Assembly (NCBI GenBank): GCA_007127625.1
Contig: SKYZ01000296.1
Span: forward strand, 1-8,693
From: Aquisalimonas sp.
Lineage (GTDB): Bacteria > Pseudomonadota > Gammaproteobacteria > Nitrococcales > Aquisalimonadaceae
DNA length: 8,693 bases
Direction of reading: 5' to 3'
The position numbers and the translations under genes are program-made. The stretch's first letter is position 1. Each line of letters begins with the position of its first letter. Shown piece by piece: positions 1 to 5,526 of the stretch. A model generated the notes under the pieces. It ran no database searches. It had not been told where the DNA came from and was given only the letters and a program-made list of their open reading frames with translations.

Positions 1-87
1 CTTGAACCCCACGGCCCGCAGCATGGCGCGGTTGGGTGCGCGCTTGAAGCCCTCGGTGACCGCCTTGCTTCGCCTGTTGTCCGCCAT
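1..87 (-). CDS. ilvD: Dihydroxy-acid dehydratase, N-terminal 29 residues only (partial)
   Basis: The minus strand reads MADNRRSKAVTEGF followed by KRAPNRAMLRAVGFK and runs off the left edge. A charged start, then a TEG...RAPNRAMLRAVGF segment, is the N-terminus I recognise from one branch of bacterial IlvD. That enzyme is an Fe-S dehydratase which converts 2,3-dihydroxy-isovalerate or -methylvalerate to the 2-keto acids in valine and isoleucine synthesis. The start is the ATG read from 87 downward, with purine-rich GAGAGAAG and GGAG just upstream as ribosome binding site. No catalytic or cluster-binding residue lies in the window, so the call rests on the N-terminus alone. It is transcribed away from all other genes here. 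Confidence 0.72.
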   Translation of the reverse strand, partial: MADNRRSKAVTEGFKRAPNRAMLRAVGFK

Positions 88-125
88 CTCCGCTTCTCTC
101 TCTGTTGGTCCACGTGCAGCCGCAC

Positions 126-134
126 ATTGTAGCA
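126..134 (-). promoter_or_regulatory. Extended -10 promoter for ilvD
   Basis: On the minus strand this reads TGCTACAAT, an extended -10 element (TGn followed by TACAAT, 5 of 6 to TATAAT). No good -35 hexamer stands at normal spacing, which is typical for extended -10 promoters. Transcription would start near 119, leaving about 32 nt before the ilvD ATG. No attenuator or leader peptide is visible. Confidence 0.45.
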
Positions 135-157
135 GTGCCGAAACCGGAACGGGGTAA

Positions 158-186
158 TTGAACCTGCCCAGCGGCTTTGGTACTAA
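158..186 (+). promoter_or_regulatory. Weak sigma-70-like promoter for the metalloprotease-like gene
   Basis: TTGAAC (158-163), a 17-bp spacer, then TACTAA (181-186). The -35 is fair and the -10 is poor. If used, it places the transcript start near 193. That is downstream of the TTG at 177 and supports the later ATG/GTG start of the following gene. Confidence 0.25.
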
Positions 187-263
187 GAAGGGAATCCACG
201 GGCGTTCCCCAACGGCCAACCTCCCGGATTTCCGGGGTTCCCTCCCGAGGCCCTGACGACGTG

Positions 264-776
264 ATGGATGGCGGATCGGTCCGCAACACTGGCGTGAACA
301 CCGCTCCCGGCCGGGAGGCCGCGGGACCGCGCCCCGTAGCGACGGATCCCGACAGCCAGCGTGCCCTGCAGGAACTGCGCAATCGCGATCGCGAGGTGCG
401 CGCCCACGAACAGGCCCACGCCCGGGTGGGTGGGCCCTATGCCTCCTCGCCCAGCTATACTCTGGAGATCGGGCAAGACGGACGCGCCTACGCCGTAGGC
501 GGTGAAGTACGCATTGACACCGCGTCGGTGCCCGACGATCCGCAGGCGACGGTGGAGAAGATGGAGCAGGTGGCCCGGGCCGCCATGGCGCCGGCGGATC
601 CCTCGCCCCGGGACATGGCCGTGGCCCAGGAAGCTCGGGGGCAGGCCGCCCGCGCACGGGCGGAGATGGCCCGTGACGAGACCGGCGCCGGGCCGGTTCG
701 GGCGTTCGCCGAGGTGGAGGCCATGGATGACTCCGGGCTCATGCGCCAGGGTGGGCGGCTGGATCTCTTTGTCTGA
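264..776 (+). CDS. SprA-related putative zinc metalloprotease (HEXXH), about 170 aa
   Basis: The core carries REVRAHEQAHARVGG, then PSYTLEIGQDGRAYAVGGEV and RIDTASVPDDPQATVEKM. I recognise this as the SprA-related / putative metalloprotease family, short bacterial proteins with a conserved HEQAH. From the ATG at 264, HEQAH is at residues 48-52 and is a classic zinc-metalloprotease HEXXH. The E in AVGGEV (residue 81) is an inferred candidate third ligand. After it come a P-S-x-x-D segment and an Ala/Arg/Glu-rich helix typical of the family; residues 1-30 look disordered. There is no signal peptide or membrane segment, so it is probably cytoplasmic. The frame is open from 162, so TTG 177 (199 aa) and GTG 261 are also possible starts. 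I prefer 261/264 because GAGG lies at 247-250 and TTG 177 has no ribosome binding site. Substrate and role are unknown. Confidence 0.75.
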   Translation: MDGGSVRNTGVNTAPGREAAGPRPVATDPDSQRALQELRNRDREVRAHEQAHARVGGPYASSPSYTLEIGQDGRAYAVGGEVRIDTASVPDDPQATVEKMEQVARAAMAPADPSPRDMAVAQEARGQAARARAEMARDETGAGPVRAFAEVEAMDDSGLMRQGGRLDLFV

Positions 777-796
777 CGCCGGGTCCTCGGCATACT
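769..796 (+). promoter_or_regulatory. Possible weak promoter for zapE
   Basis: TTGTCT (769-774), a 16-bp spacer and CATACT (791-796), each 4 of 6 to the sigma-70 hexamers. It lies over the end of the preceding gene and in the 51-bp gap before zapE. Read-through from the upstream gene is equally possible. No terminator with a T run separates the two genes. Confidence 0.22.
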
Positions 797-827
797 ACCG
801 GGCTTCGTCTCCGGCAAAGGCAGCGCC

Positions 828-1934
828 ATGACTCCTCGCCAGCGTTACGAGGCCGACCTCGAGCACCCCGATTTCGTCCGCGACCCGGCCCAGGAGAAAG
901 CCGTGGCCGCGCTGCAGGACCTGCACGAGCGACTGGTGGCCGCACCGCCGCGTGCGCCGTCGCCGGGGCTGCTGCAGCGTCTGGGCCTGCGCCGGCGGCA
1001 GGAGCCCCGGTGGCCGGCGGTGACCGGCCTGTACCTTTGGGGCGGCGTGGGTCGCGGCAAGACCTACCTGGTGGATATCTTCCATGACAGCCTGCCGTTC
1101 CCGGAGAAGAAACGCCTGCATTTCCACCGCTTCATGCAGATGGTCCACCACCGGTTGCGGGACCTCGAGGATGTCCAGGATCCGCTGGCGGTCATCGCCC
1201 GGGAGTTCGCTGCGGAGACTCGGGTGCTGTGTTTCGACGAGTTCTTCGTCTCGGACATCACCGATGCAATGCTTCTCGGCGGGCTCCTGCGCGGGCTGTT
1301 CGACGAGGGGGTCACGCTTGTGGCGACGTCGAACATCCCGCCGAAGGAACTCTACAAGGGGGGGCTGCAGCGGGAACGCTTCCTCCCGGCCATCGAACTG
1401 GTGGAAGCCCGTACCCGGGTGATGGAACTGGATGGCAACACGGACTACCGCCTGCGCTTTCTCGAGCAGGCGGAACTCTATCACTGGCCGCTGGATGAGG
1501 CCGCCGACCAGGTGCTGAACGAAGAGTTCGTGCATCTGGCACCGGAGCGGCCCGAGTTCGATACCACGATTACCGTGGAAGGGCGCAGCATCCGGTGTCG
1601 CGGGCTGGCCGACGATGTGGTCTGGTTCGATTTCGCCGCGATCTGTGACGGCCCACGGGGTCAGACGGACTACATCGAGCTGGCGCGCACCTTCCACAGT
1701 GTGCTCATCGGTAACGTGCCGGCGCTGGACGCCAGCCGGGAGAATCAGGCCCGCCGCTTTATCGCGCTGGTGGATGAATTCTATGATCATGGGGTTAAGC
1801 TGATCCTGGCGGCCGAGGCGCCGCCGGAGAAGCTTTACCAGGGGCAGCGCCTGCGCTTCGAGTTCGAGCGCACGTTGAGCAGGCTCCAGGAGATGCAGTC
1901 CCACGCCTACCTGGCGGGAGCGCACCGGGCGTGA
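828..1934 (+). CDS. zapE: Cell division protein ZapE (AFG1-like AAA+ ATPase)
   Basis: A 368-residue P-loop ATPase of the AFG1/ZapE family, close to the roughly 375 residues of the E. coli protein. The N-terminus (MTPRQRYEADLEHPDFVRDP) is typical. Walker A is GGVGRGKT at residues 72-79, Walker B is VLCFDE at 133-138 followed by FFVSDITDAMLLGGLL, and the sensor region TSNIPP (168-172) continues into ELYKGGLQRERFLPAI, all family hallmarks. In E. coli ZapE associates with the Z ring and affects FtsZ polymers in an ATP-dependent way; the mitochondrial homologue AFG1 works with membrane proteases. No signal peptide or membrane span, so it acts in the cytoplasm. The ATG at 828 has AAAGG about 9 bp upstream. 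Nothing is truncated and no key residue is missing. The next gene follows 44 bp after its stop and is probably cotranscribed. Confidence 0.95.
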   Translation: MTPRQRYEADLEHPDFVRDPAQEKAVAALQDLHERLVAAPPRAPSPGLLQRLGLRRRQEPRWPAVTGLYLWGGVGRGKTYLVDIFHDSLPFPEKKRLHFHRFMQMVHHRLRDLEDVQDPLAVIAREFAAETRVLCFDEFFVSDITDAMLLGGLLRGLFDEGVTLVATSNIPPKELYKGGLQRERFLPAIELVEARTRVMELDGNTDYRLRFLEQAELYHWPLDEAADQVLNEEFVHLAPERPEFDTTITVEGRSIRCRGLADDVVWFDFAAICDGPRGQTDYIELARTFHSVLIGNVPALDASRENQARRFIALVDEFYDHGVKLILAAEAPPEKLYQGQRLRFEFERTLSRLQEMQSHAYLAGAHRA

Positions 1935-1978
1935 GGCTGCGGTGGTGGTCTGACAGGCAACCGGAAGGTCGGCACGGC

Positions 1979-2707
1979 ATGGAACAGCTGGAGCGGATAC
2001 TGGAGGCCCACGGCGGCGCCCAGCGCTGGCGGGACGCGCACTCCGTCATGGCGCGGGTATCCATGGGCGGCGTTGGCTTTGCCTCGCGTCTGCAGGCCAA
2101 CCCCCTGCGCGAAGTGGAACTCACCGTCCGCGCCGCATGGCCCACCGTGACCATGGCGGACTGGCCCCGTCCCGGGCAGATGGCGGTGTGCGAGCCCAAT
2201 CGTGCACGCATCGAGGCCGAGGACGGCCGCGTGCTGGCGGATCGCAGTGCCCCGGGGGCCACCCTGCGGTCACTGTCGCACTGGCTGTGGTGGGACGACC
2301 TGGACGTGCTGTACTACACGGCGAACATCCTCTGGCAGACCGTGTGCCTGCCCTTCACGCTGGTACGCGAGGGGTGCAGCGCCGAAGCCCTCGCGCCCGT
2401 GGATACGCCCGAAGGCAGGCTTCATCCGCTGGCGATCGCCTATCCCGCGGACATCCCGGTGCTGCGCACCGATCAGGTGCTCTACGCCGATGTCACCGGG
2501 CTGCTGCAGCGAGTGGATTATTCGCCACGTTTCGCTTCGCCATGGATGCGGGCGAGCCAGGTGTTCACCGTCACCGAGAACGTCTCCGGTTTCACCCTTG
2601 CGACTTCTCATCGAATCTATCCCTGTCTGCCCGGAGGGAGAATGTTCGGCATGGGGCCCCTGGGCTGGATCGACCTCGACGACGTCAACGTGGTGTGGAA
2701 CCAGTAA
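1979..2707 (+). CDS. Conserved hypothetical protein, 242 aa
   Basis: I cannot name this family. The start MEQLERILEAHGGAQRWRDA (an 'AHGGxxRW' opening) followed by alternating beta-like segments and a C-terminal RIYPCLPGGRM...GWIDLDDVNV resembles unnamed proteins I have met in several bacterial phyla. Visible landmarks are W-rich SHWLWWDDLDVLYYTANILW near residues 101-120, a PADIPVLRTDQVLYAD segment, and an ending in a short Asp-rich strand. There is no signal peptide, no clear membrane span and no recognised catalytic motif. An all-beta, LolA-like lipid-binding fold is only a guess. I chose the ATG at 1979, with GGAAGG at 1963-1968. An in-frame GTG at 1931 would overlap the zapE stop (GTGA) and add 16 Arg/Trp-rich residues. 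It is the last plus-strand gene before the convergent gap and probably shares the zapE transcript. Confidence 0.75.
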   Translation: MEQLERILEAHGGAQRWRDAHSVMARVSMGGVGFASRLQANPLREVELTVRAAWPTVTMADWPRPGQMAVCEPNRARIEAEDGRVLADRSAPGATLRSLSHWLWWDDLDVLYYTANILWQTVCLPFTLVREGCSAEALAPVDTPEGRLHPLAIAYPADIPVLRTDQVLYADVTGLLQRVDYSPRFASPWMRASQVFTVTENVSGFTLATSHRIYPCLPGGRMFGMGPLGWIDLDDVNVVWNQ

Positions 2708-2747
2708 GCGTCAACGGGCCCTGGCTCGGGTCGGGAAGGCGACCTCA

Positions 2748-2791
2748 GTTACGCGCAGCAGTTCACGAGAGTTCACGGACTATGGCGTAAC
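2748..2791. repeat. 7-bp inverted repeat enclosing two direct AGTTCACG octamers
   Basis: GTTACGC at 2748-2754 is the exact complement of GCGTAAC at 2785-2791. Between them AGTTCACG occurs twice, at 2760-2767 and 2770-2777, with a 10-bp period, that is one helical turn. Two same-face half-sites of this kind could bind a protein dimer, but the binding partner is unknown and no promoter is attached. Confidence 0.4.
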
Positions 2792-2818
2792 CGGCTGGTG
2801 AGGCGGGGGTATTCCCGG

Positions 2819-2853
2819 GTGTCCACAGAACCTGTGGATAACATTGTGGATGA
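2819..2853. promoter_or_regulatory. Cluster of three DnaA boxes
   Basis: Compared with the DnaA consensus TTATCCACA: GTGTCCACA (2819-2827, plus, 7 of 9), TGTGGATAA (2833-2841, minus, 9 of 9) and TGTGGATGA (2845-2853, minus, 8 of 9). Boxes 1 and 2 face each other and form the inverted repeat TCCACAG-AAC-CTGTGGA. Box 3 repeats the orientation of box 2 after only 3 bp. Such tight clusters occur at chromosomal origins, at DnaA-titrating or DnaA-reactivating sites (datA, DARS) and at DnaA-controlled promoters. No dnaA, rpmH, gyrB, mnmG or parA gene is nearby, so this is unlikely to be the main origin. Confidence 0.6.
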
Positions 2854-2867
2854 AACGTGAAAACGCT

Positions 2868-2880
2868 CGCGGCAGCCGCG
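2868..2880. repeat. Short GC palindrome CGCGGC-A-GCCGCG
   Basis: A perfect 6-bp inverted repeat with a single central base, about 15 bp after the third DnaA box. The nearest T run begins 30 bp later, so it is not a standard intrinsic terminator. In RNA only about four pairs would form. Confidence 0.35.
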
Positions 2881-2906
2881 TGCTCAACGGCTCTGTGCGG
2901 GTCCGG

Positions 2907-2939
2907 TCATTTTTTCGTCATTTTCTTGTGTTCTTTTAT
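2907..2939. other. T-rich tract with imperfect 11-bp repeats (possible DNA-unwinding element)
   Basis: TCATTTTTTCG (2907-2917) is followed directly by TCATTTTCTTG (2918-2928), matching at 9 of 11 positions, and then by TGTTCTTTTAT. The stretch is strongly AT-rich in a GC-rich window. It lies on one side of the DnaA boxes and directly beside an IHF consensus. This recalls the AT-rich repeats next to DnaA boxes in replication origins; it could also simply be the A/T-tract flank that strengthens IHF binding. Confidence 0.4.
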
Positions 2940-2952
2940 TATCAATGGTTTG
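2940..2952 (+). promoter_or_regulatory. IHF consensus site
   Basis: TATCAATGGTTTG fits WATCAANNNNTTR at every defined position. The AT-rich tract lies on its 5' side, as at strong natural IHF sites. It begins 87 bp after the end of the DnaA-box cluster. Confidence 0.5.
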
Positions 2953-3083
2953 CCTTCAATCAAGGGGCAGTACTGTCCACGGGAGCACATTGCCGATGTG
3001 TTGCATGGCAGCACTGACTCCGGTGTGTATAACTCTGGTCGAGAGACACGGTACAGGGGGGTACGTCAAGCCTGAAAAGGTGA

Positions 3084-4013
3084 TCAGTTGGTCTCGCCCA
3101 GGGCCTGGACATGAGCCGCCACACAGGTGCCGAGGGCGCGCAGGTTGTAGCCGCCTTCCAGGGTGGAGATCAGCCAGCCCTGGCCGAAGCGGTCCGCCAC
3201 CGCGGCAATCTCCCGGGTGGCCCACACCAGGTCTTCCTCGGTGAGTTCCATGTTGGCCAGCGGATCGGCGTAATGGGCATCGAAGCCGGCCGAGATGAAC
3301 GTGAGTTCCGGGCCAAAGGCGCGCAGACCGGGAATGATGTGCTCCCGGAACGCGTCCCGGAAGTCCGCGGAGCCGGTCATGGCCGGGAGGGGGACGTTGA
3401 GGATATTGGGTGCCCCGGGGATCGGGCCACGGCCGGTGCCGGGAAACAGCGGATGCTCGTGGGTCGACGCGTAGAACAGGCCACGCTTGCCGGCGAACAT
3501 GGTCTGGGTGCCGTTGCCGTGGTGGACGTCGAAATCCACCACCGCCACCCGCTGCAGATGGTGCACCGCCTGGGCATAGGCGGCGGCCACGGCCACGTTG
3601 TTGAACAGGCAGAAGCCCATGGCCTGATCCGGCTCGGCGTGATGGCCGGGGGGACGCACGGCACAGAATACACGCTTGGTCCTGCCGGCGAGCACGGCGT
3701 CCACGGCGGCGCAGACGCCGCCGGCGGCTCGTAACGCGGCTTCGCCGGAGTCGGGGCAGATGATGGTGTCACCGTCCAGGTGACGGCTGCCCTGGGCCGG
3801 GATGGCATCGAGGGTCTGGTCCACGTAGGCCGCGTCGTGGACGCGGATCAGGTCCTCGCGGCTGGCCCGGGGAGCCTCCTCCCAGTGCAGGTCGGCGAAC
3901 TGCGGCTCACGCAGTCGCGCCAGCACCGTCTCCAGCCGTTGGGCCGACTCCGGGTGCCCCGGGCCGGTGTCGTGCCGGAGGCAGCTGTCGTGGGTCATGA
4001 TCCAGGTTTGCAT
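3084..4013 (-). CDS. Histone deacetylase family protein (AcuC/acetylpolyamine amidohydrolase-like)
   Basis: A 309-residue single-domain enzyme of the arginase/deacetylase fold, the usual bacterial length. The N-terminus HDTGPGHPESAQRL is typical. The catalytic His pair is RPPGHH (H124, H125). The zinc ligands are D162 and H164 in VVDFDVHHGNGT and D245 in ISAGFDAH. The transition-state Tyr is Y289 in EGGYN. All are intact, so it should be an active zinc-dependent amidohydrolase removing acetyl or similar acyl groups from an amine. The family includes acetoin-utilisation AcuC, acetylpolyamine amidohydrolases and protein lysine deacetylases; sequence alone does not say which. No signal peptide, so cytoplasmic. 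The ATG read from 4013 has GTGAGG about 4 bp upstream; a second Met at residue 6 is less likely. It stands alone, divergent from the hspQ-type gene (118-bp gap), and no acetoin or polyamine genes are near. Confidence 0.92.
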   Translation of the reverse strand: MQTWIMTHDSCLRHDTGPGHPESAQRLETVLARLREPQFADLHWEEAPRASREDLIRVHDAAYVDQTLDAIPAQGSRHLDGDTIICPDSGEAALRAAGGVCAAVDAVLAGRTKRVFCAVRPPGHHAEPDQAMGFCLFNNVAVAAAYAQAVHHLQRVAVVDFDVHHGNGTQTMFAGKRGLFYASTHEHPLFPGTGRGPIPGAPNILNVPLPAMTGSADFRDAFREHIIPGLRAFGPELTFISAGFDAHYADPLANMELTEEDLVWATREIAAVADRFGQGWLISTLEGGYNLRALGTCVAAHVQALGETN

Positions 4014-4040
4014 TGCCTCACTCTACCGGTGGTGTGTGTG

Positions 4041-4069
4041 CTTGTGCCAGCCCCGGTTCGCCCTCATAT
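4041..4069 (+). promoter_or_regulatory. Sigma-32 (heat-shock) type promoter for the hspQ-type gene
   Basis: CTTGTGC (4041-4047), a 14-bp spacer, then CCTCATAT (4062-4069). The -10 fits the RpoH consensus CCCCATNT at all defined positions but one, and the -35 keeps the CTTG of CTTGAAA. Transcription would start near 4077, about 55 nt before the ATG. The match to the heat-shock role of the downstream gene makes the call more credible. The -35 is only partial. Confidence 0.5.
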
Positions 4070-4131
4070 CCCCCGGTAACAGAGAATGCCGGCTTGCCAG
4101 AGAGCCGCGCAATGTTGGGAGGATTGACCGG

Positions 4132-4461
4132 ATGAACAGATCCATCGTTACCGCCCGGTTCCAGCCGGGGCAGATCGTCCACCACCAGGCCCACGGATTC
4201 CGCGCCGTGATCGTGGACGTGGATGCACGCTACAACGGCTCCAGGGACTGGTACGAGTCTCACATGCAGCACCGGCCGGGCCGGGAGCAGCCCTGGTACC
4301 ACCTGCTGGTGGACGGTGCCGATTTCGCCGCCTACGCCGCGGAGGACGACCTGCGCGCCGGCGCGGGGGAAGCGCCGGTGGACCATCCCTGGCTGGAGAA
4401 CTTCTTCGTCGAGTTCTATCCCGCTCAGGGGCAGTACGTCGACCGCTACCCGCGCATGTAA
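4132..4461 (+). CDS. hspQ: Heat shock protein HspQ / YccV-like hemimethylated-DNA-binding protein
   Basis: A 109-residue small basic-to-neutral protein with the YccV domain throughout. Key segments are RFQPGQIVHHQAHGFRAVIVD (residues 9-29, split here only for reading), then the conserved QPWYHLLVDGAD (53-64) and YAAEDDL (68-74). The ending HPWLENFFVEF is of the longer, alphaproteobacterial-like YccV type rather than the E. coli form. E. coli HspQ/YccV is a heat-shock protein reported to bind hemimethylated DNA, to affect dnaA expression and to act as a Lon specificity factor. Which of these holds here cannot be told. The ATG at 4132 has a strong GGGAGGA (4117-4123) 8 bp upstream. It is monocistronic: divergent from the deacetylase, and its TAA lies 13 bp from the convergent DUF4426 stop. 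A heat-shock promoter is proposed upstream. Confidence 0.85.
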   Translation: MNRSIVTARFQPGQIVHHQAHGFRAVIVDVDARYNGSRDWYESHMQHRPGREQPWYHLLVDGADFAAYAAEDDLRAGAGEAPVDHPWLENFFVEFYPAQGQYVDRYPRM

Positions 4462-4474
4462 CCAGGCCTGCCCA

Positions 4475-4915
4475 TCAGTCGCTGAACAGGCGCTCGCTGA
4501 ATTCCAGGGTGTATTCCCGGTCGTGCCCCTCCGGGCGGACTCGCACCTCGAAGCGCATGCGTTCGCCATCTTCCATGCGGAAGCCGCCCACGGAGTAGAT
4601 GCCTTCGCCGTCGGCATGTTCCCGCATGCGTACGGTCTGGAGCTGGTCCCGGGGGTTCAGGGCGCGGGCATCGACGCGGGCCGAAACCGGCTCGCCGTCG
4701 TGCAGCACCGTGATCATGAGCACACCGCGGATGCGGCTGCGCTGCAGTTCGTACTGGCTGGCAACGTCCGGCGACAGGCGGGTACTGGCCATGGCGTTGT
4801 AGTAGATGCTGTAGTCATCGTAATGCTGGGCACGCTCGTAGGCCGCAGCCTGCGGTGCCAGAATGCCCAGCGCCAGGATGGCGGCGACGAACAGTCCGAG
4901 GTCGCGGCGTGTCAT
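4475..4915 (-). CDS. DUF4426 domain-containing secreted protein
   Basis: A 146-residue protein with a clear Sec signal peptide: RR near the start, a hydrophobic stretch LGLFVAAILALGILA, and an AAA-Y cleavage site after residue 25, so it is probably periplasmic. The mature part has YYNAMASTRLSPDVASQY, then SRIRGVLMITVL, the DUF4426 pattern known from gammaproteobacteria, and alternating strands suggesting a small beta-sandwich. No catalytic motif, no cysteine in the mature part, and no lipobox. Its function is unknown to me. In Pseudomonas-like genomes a DUF4426 gene also follows metX-metW. Here its ATG overlaps the metW TGA by ATGA (4912-4915), implying translational coupling and an operon with metXW. 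It ends 13 bp from the convergent hspQ-type gene. Confidence 0.85.
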   Translation of the reverse strand: MTRRDLGLFVAAILALGILAPQAAAYERAQHYDDYSIYYNAMASTRLSPDVASQYELQRSRIRGVLMITVLHDGEPVSARVDARALNPRDQLQTVRMREHADGEGIYSVGGFRMEDGERMRFEVRVRPEGHDREYTLEFSERLFSD

Positions 4916-5526
4916 GAGTCGGCTCCTGCTGCCTGCTTGAACCGATACAGTGCCACCTCGCCCAGCAGGTTGGGAAGCAGGCTCGCGGCGGTCCGGCGCC
5001 GGTGGCCGTCATCGATGAAGGTTCGCTCGAGGATGTCGATGCCGGCATTGGTGCACAGGCGCTCGAAATCCCGCACGGTGCACAGGTGGATGTTGGGGCT
5101 GTTGTACCAGTCCAGTCCGGCGTCGCCGCTCACCGGCATGCGCCCGCGCAGAGCCAGTTCCATGCGGCAGCGCCAGTGGCCCATGTTGGAGAAGGTCACG
5201 ATGCCCTCACGTCCCACCCGCAGGATTTCCGCCAGCAGGTGTTCCGGGTAGCGCACTGCCTGCAGGGTCTGGGTCATCACCACGTAGTCGAAGGAGTCCG
5301 GGTCGAAGTCTTTCAGGCCCTCGTCCAGGTTGGTCTGGATCACCGGGATCCCCTTCTCCACGCAACCGCGAATGTTGTCCGGATCGATCTCCAGGCCGTA
5401 GCCGATCACGCCGCGGGTGTCGCGCAGGTAGCGCAGCAGCAGCCCCTCGCCGCAGCCCAGGTCCAGCACCCGGGTGCCGGGACGGATCCATTCGCTGATC
5501 AGCGCCAGCTCGGAACGCACGCTCAT
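4912..5526 (-). CDS. metW: Methionine biosynthesis protein MetW (SAM-dependent methyltransferase fold)
   Basis: A 204-residue class I methyltransferase-like protein of normal MetW length. The glycine-rich SAM-binding motif is VLDLGCGEG at residues 20-28; the acidic end of strand 2 is LEID (45-48). The signature stretches [20 protein letters not shown], then [17 protein letters not shown] and [20 protein letters not shown] are characteristic of MetW. MetW acts with MetX in homoserine acylation in several bacteria that use metX; what it methylates, if anything, is not settled. Cytoplasmic. The start is the ATG at 5526, overlapping the metX stop (ATGA), with a strong GGGGAGGTG ribosome binding site lying inside the end of metX. 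Its own stop overlaps the DUF4426 start in the same way. Confidence 0.95.
   Translation of the reverse strand: MSVRSELALISEWIRPGTRVLDLGCGEGLLLRYLRDTRGVIGYGLEIDPDNIRGCVEKGIPVIQTNLDEGLKDFDPDSFDYVVMTQTLQAVRYPEHLLAEILRVGREGIVTFSNMGHWRCRMELALRGRMPVSGDAGLDWYNSPNIHLCTVRDFERLCTNAGIDILERTFIDDGHRRRTAASLLPNLLGEVALYRFKQAAGADS

Larger units (their letters stand above)
2708..3083. other. Convergent intergenic region with no supported gene; DnaA/IHF-type sites
   Basis: This 376-bp gap lies between a plus-strand stop and a minus-strand stop, so no flanking gene needs a promoter here. It is visibly richer in A and T than the rest of the window, most strongly at 2907-2951. It holds a 7-bp inverted repeat around two direct octamers, a three-member DnaA-box cluster, a short GC palindrome, a T-rich tract and an exact IHF consensus match (separate entries). 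I see no hairpin directly followed by a U run, so neither neighbour has an obvious intrinsic terminator. An open frame at 2857-3075 is not supported as a gene. Confidence 0.7.

Noticed and set aside
795..1925. Long open frame (376 codons) on the minus strand opposite zapE
   Set aside because: zapE on the plus strand has every family motif; antisense frames stay open easily in GC-rich genes and this translation resembles no protein I know.
2819..2952. The chromosomal replication origin itself
   Set aside because: The elements are right but none of dnaA, dnaN, rpmH, mnmG or parA is near; kept only as an origin-like/DARS-like finding.
2971..2990. LexA/SOS box near CTGTCCACGGGAGCAC
   Set aside because: Needs CTGT-N8-ACAG; the second half reads GCAC, so the palindrome fails.
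3024..3050. dif recombination site or small-RNA promoter around TGTGTATAAC
   Set aside because: It does not match the XerC/XerD arms of dif; the TATAAC has only TTGCAT at a 21-bp spacing and there is no terminator to define an RNA.
2857..3075. Plus-strand frame of 72 codons in the convergent gap, with a hydrophobic early segment
   Set aside because: GTG start inside the DnaA/AT-rich region, no ribosome binding site, the hydrophobic part is just the T-rich tract read as codons, and no recognisable family.
4462..4474. Bidirectional terminator between the hspQ-type gene and DUF4426
   Set aside because: Only the 8-bp palindrome CAGGCCTG (4463-4470) is present, with no T or A run on either side.
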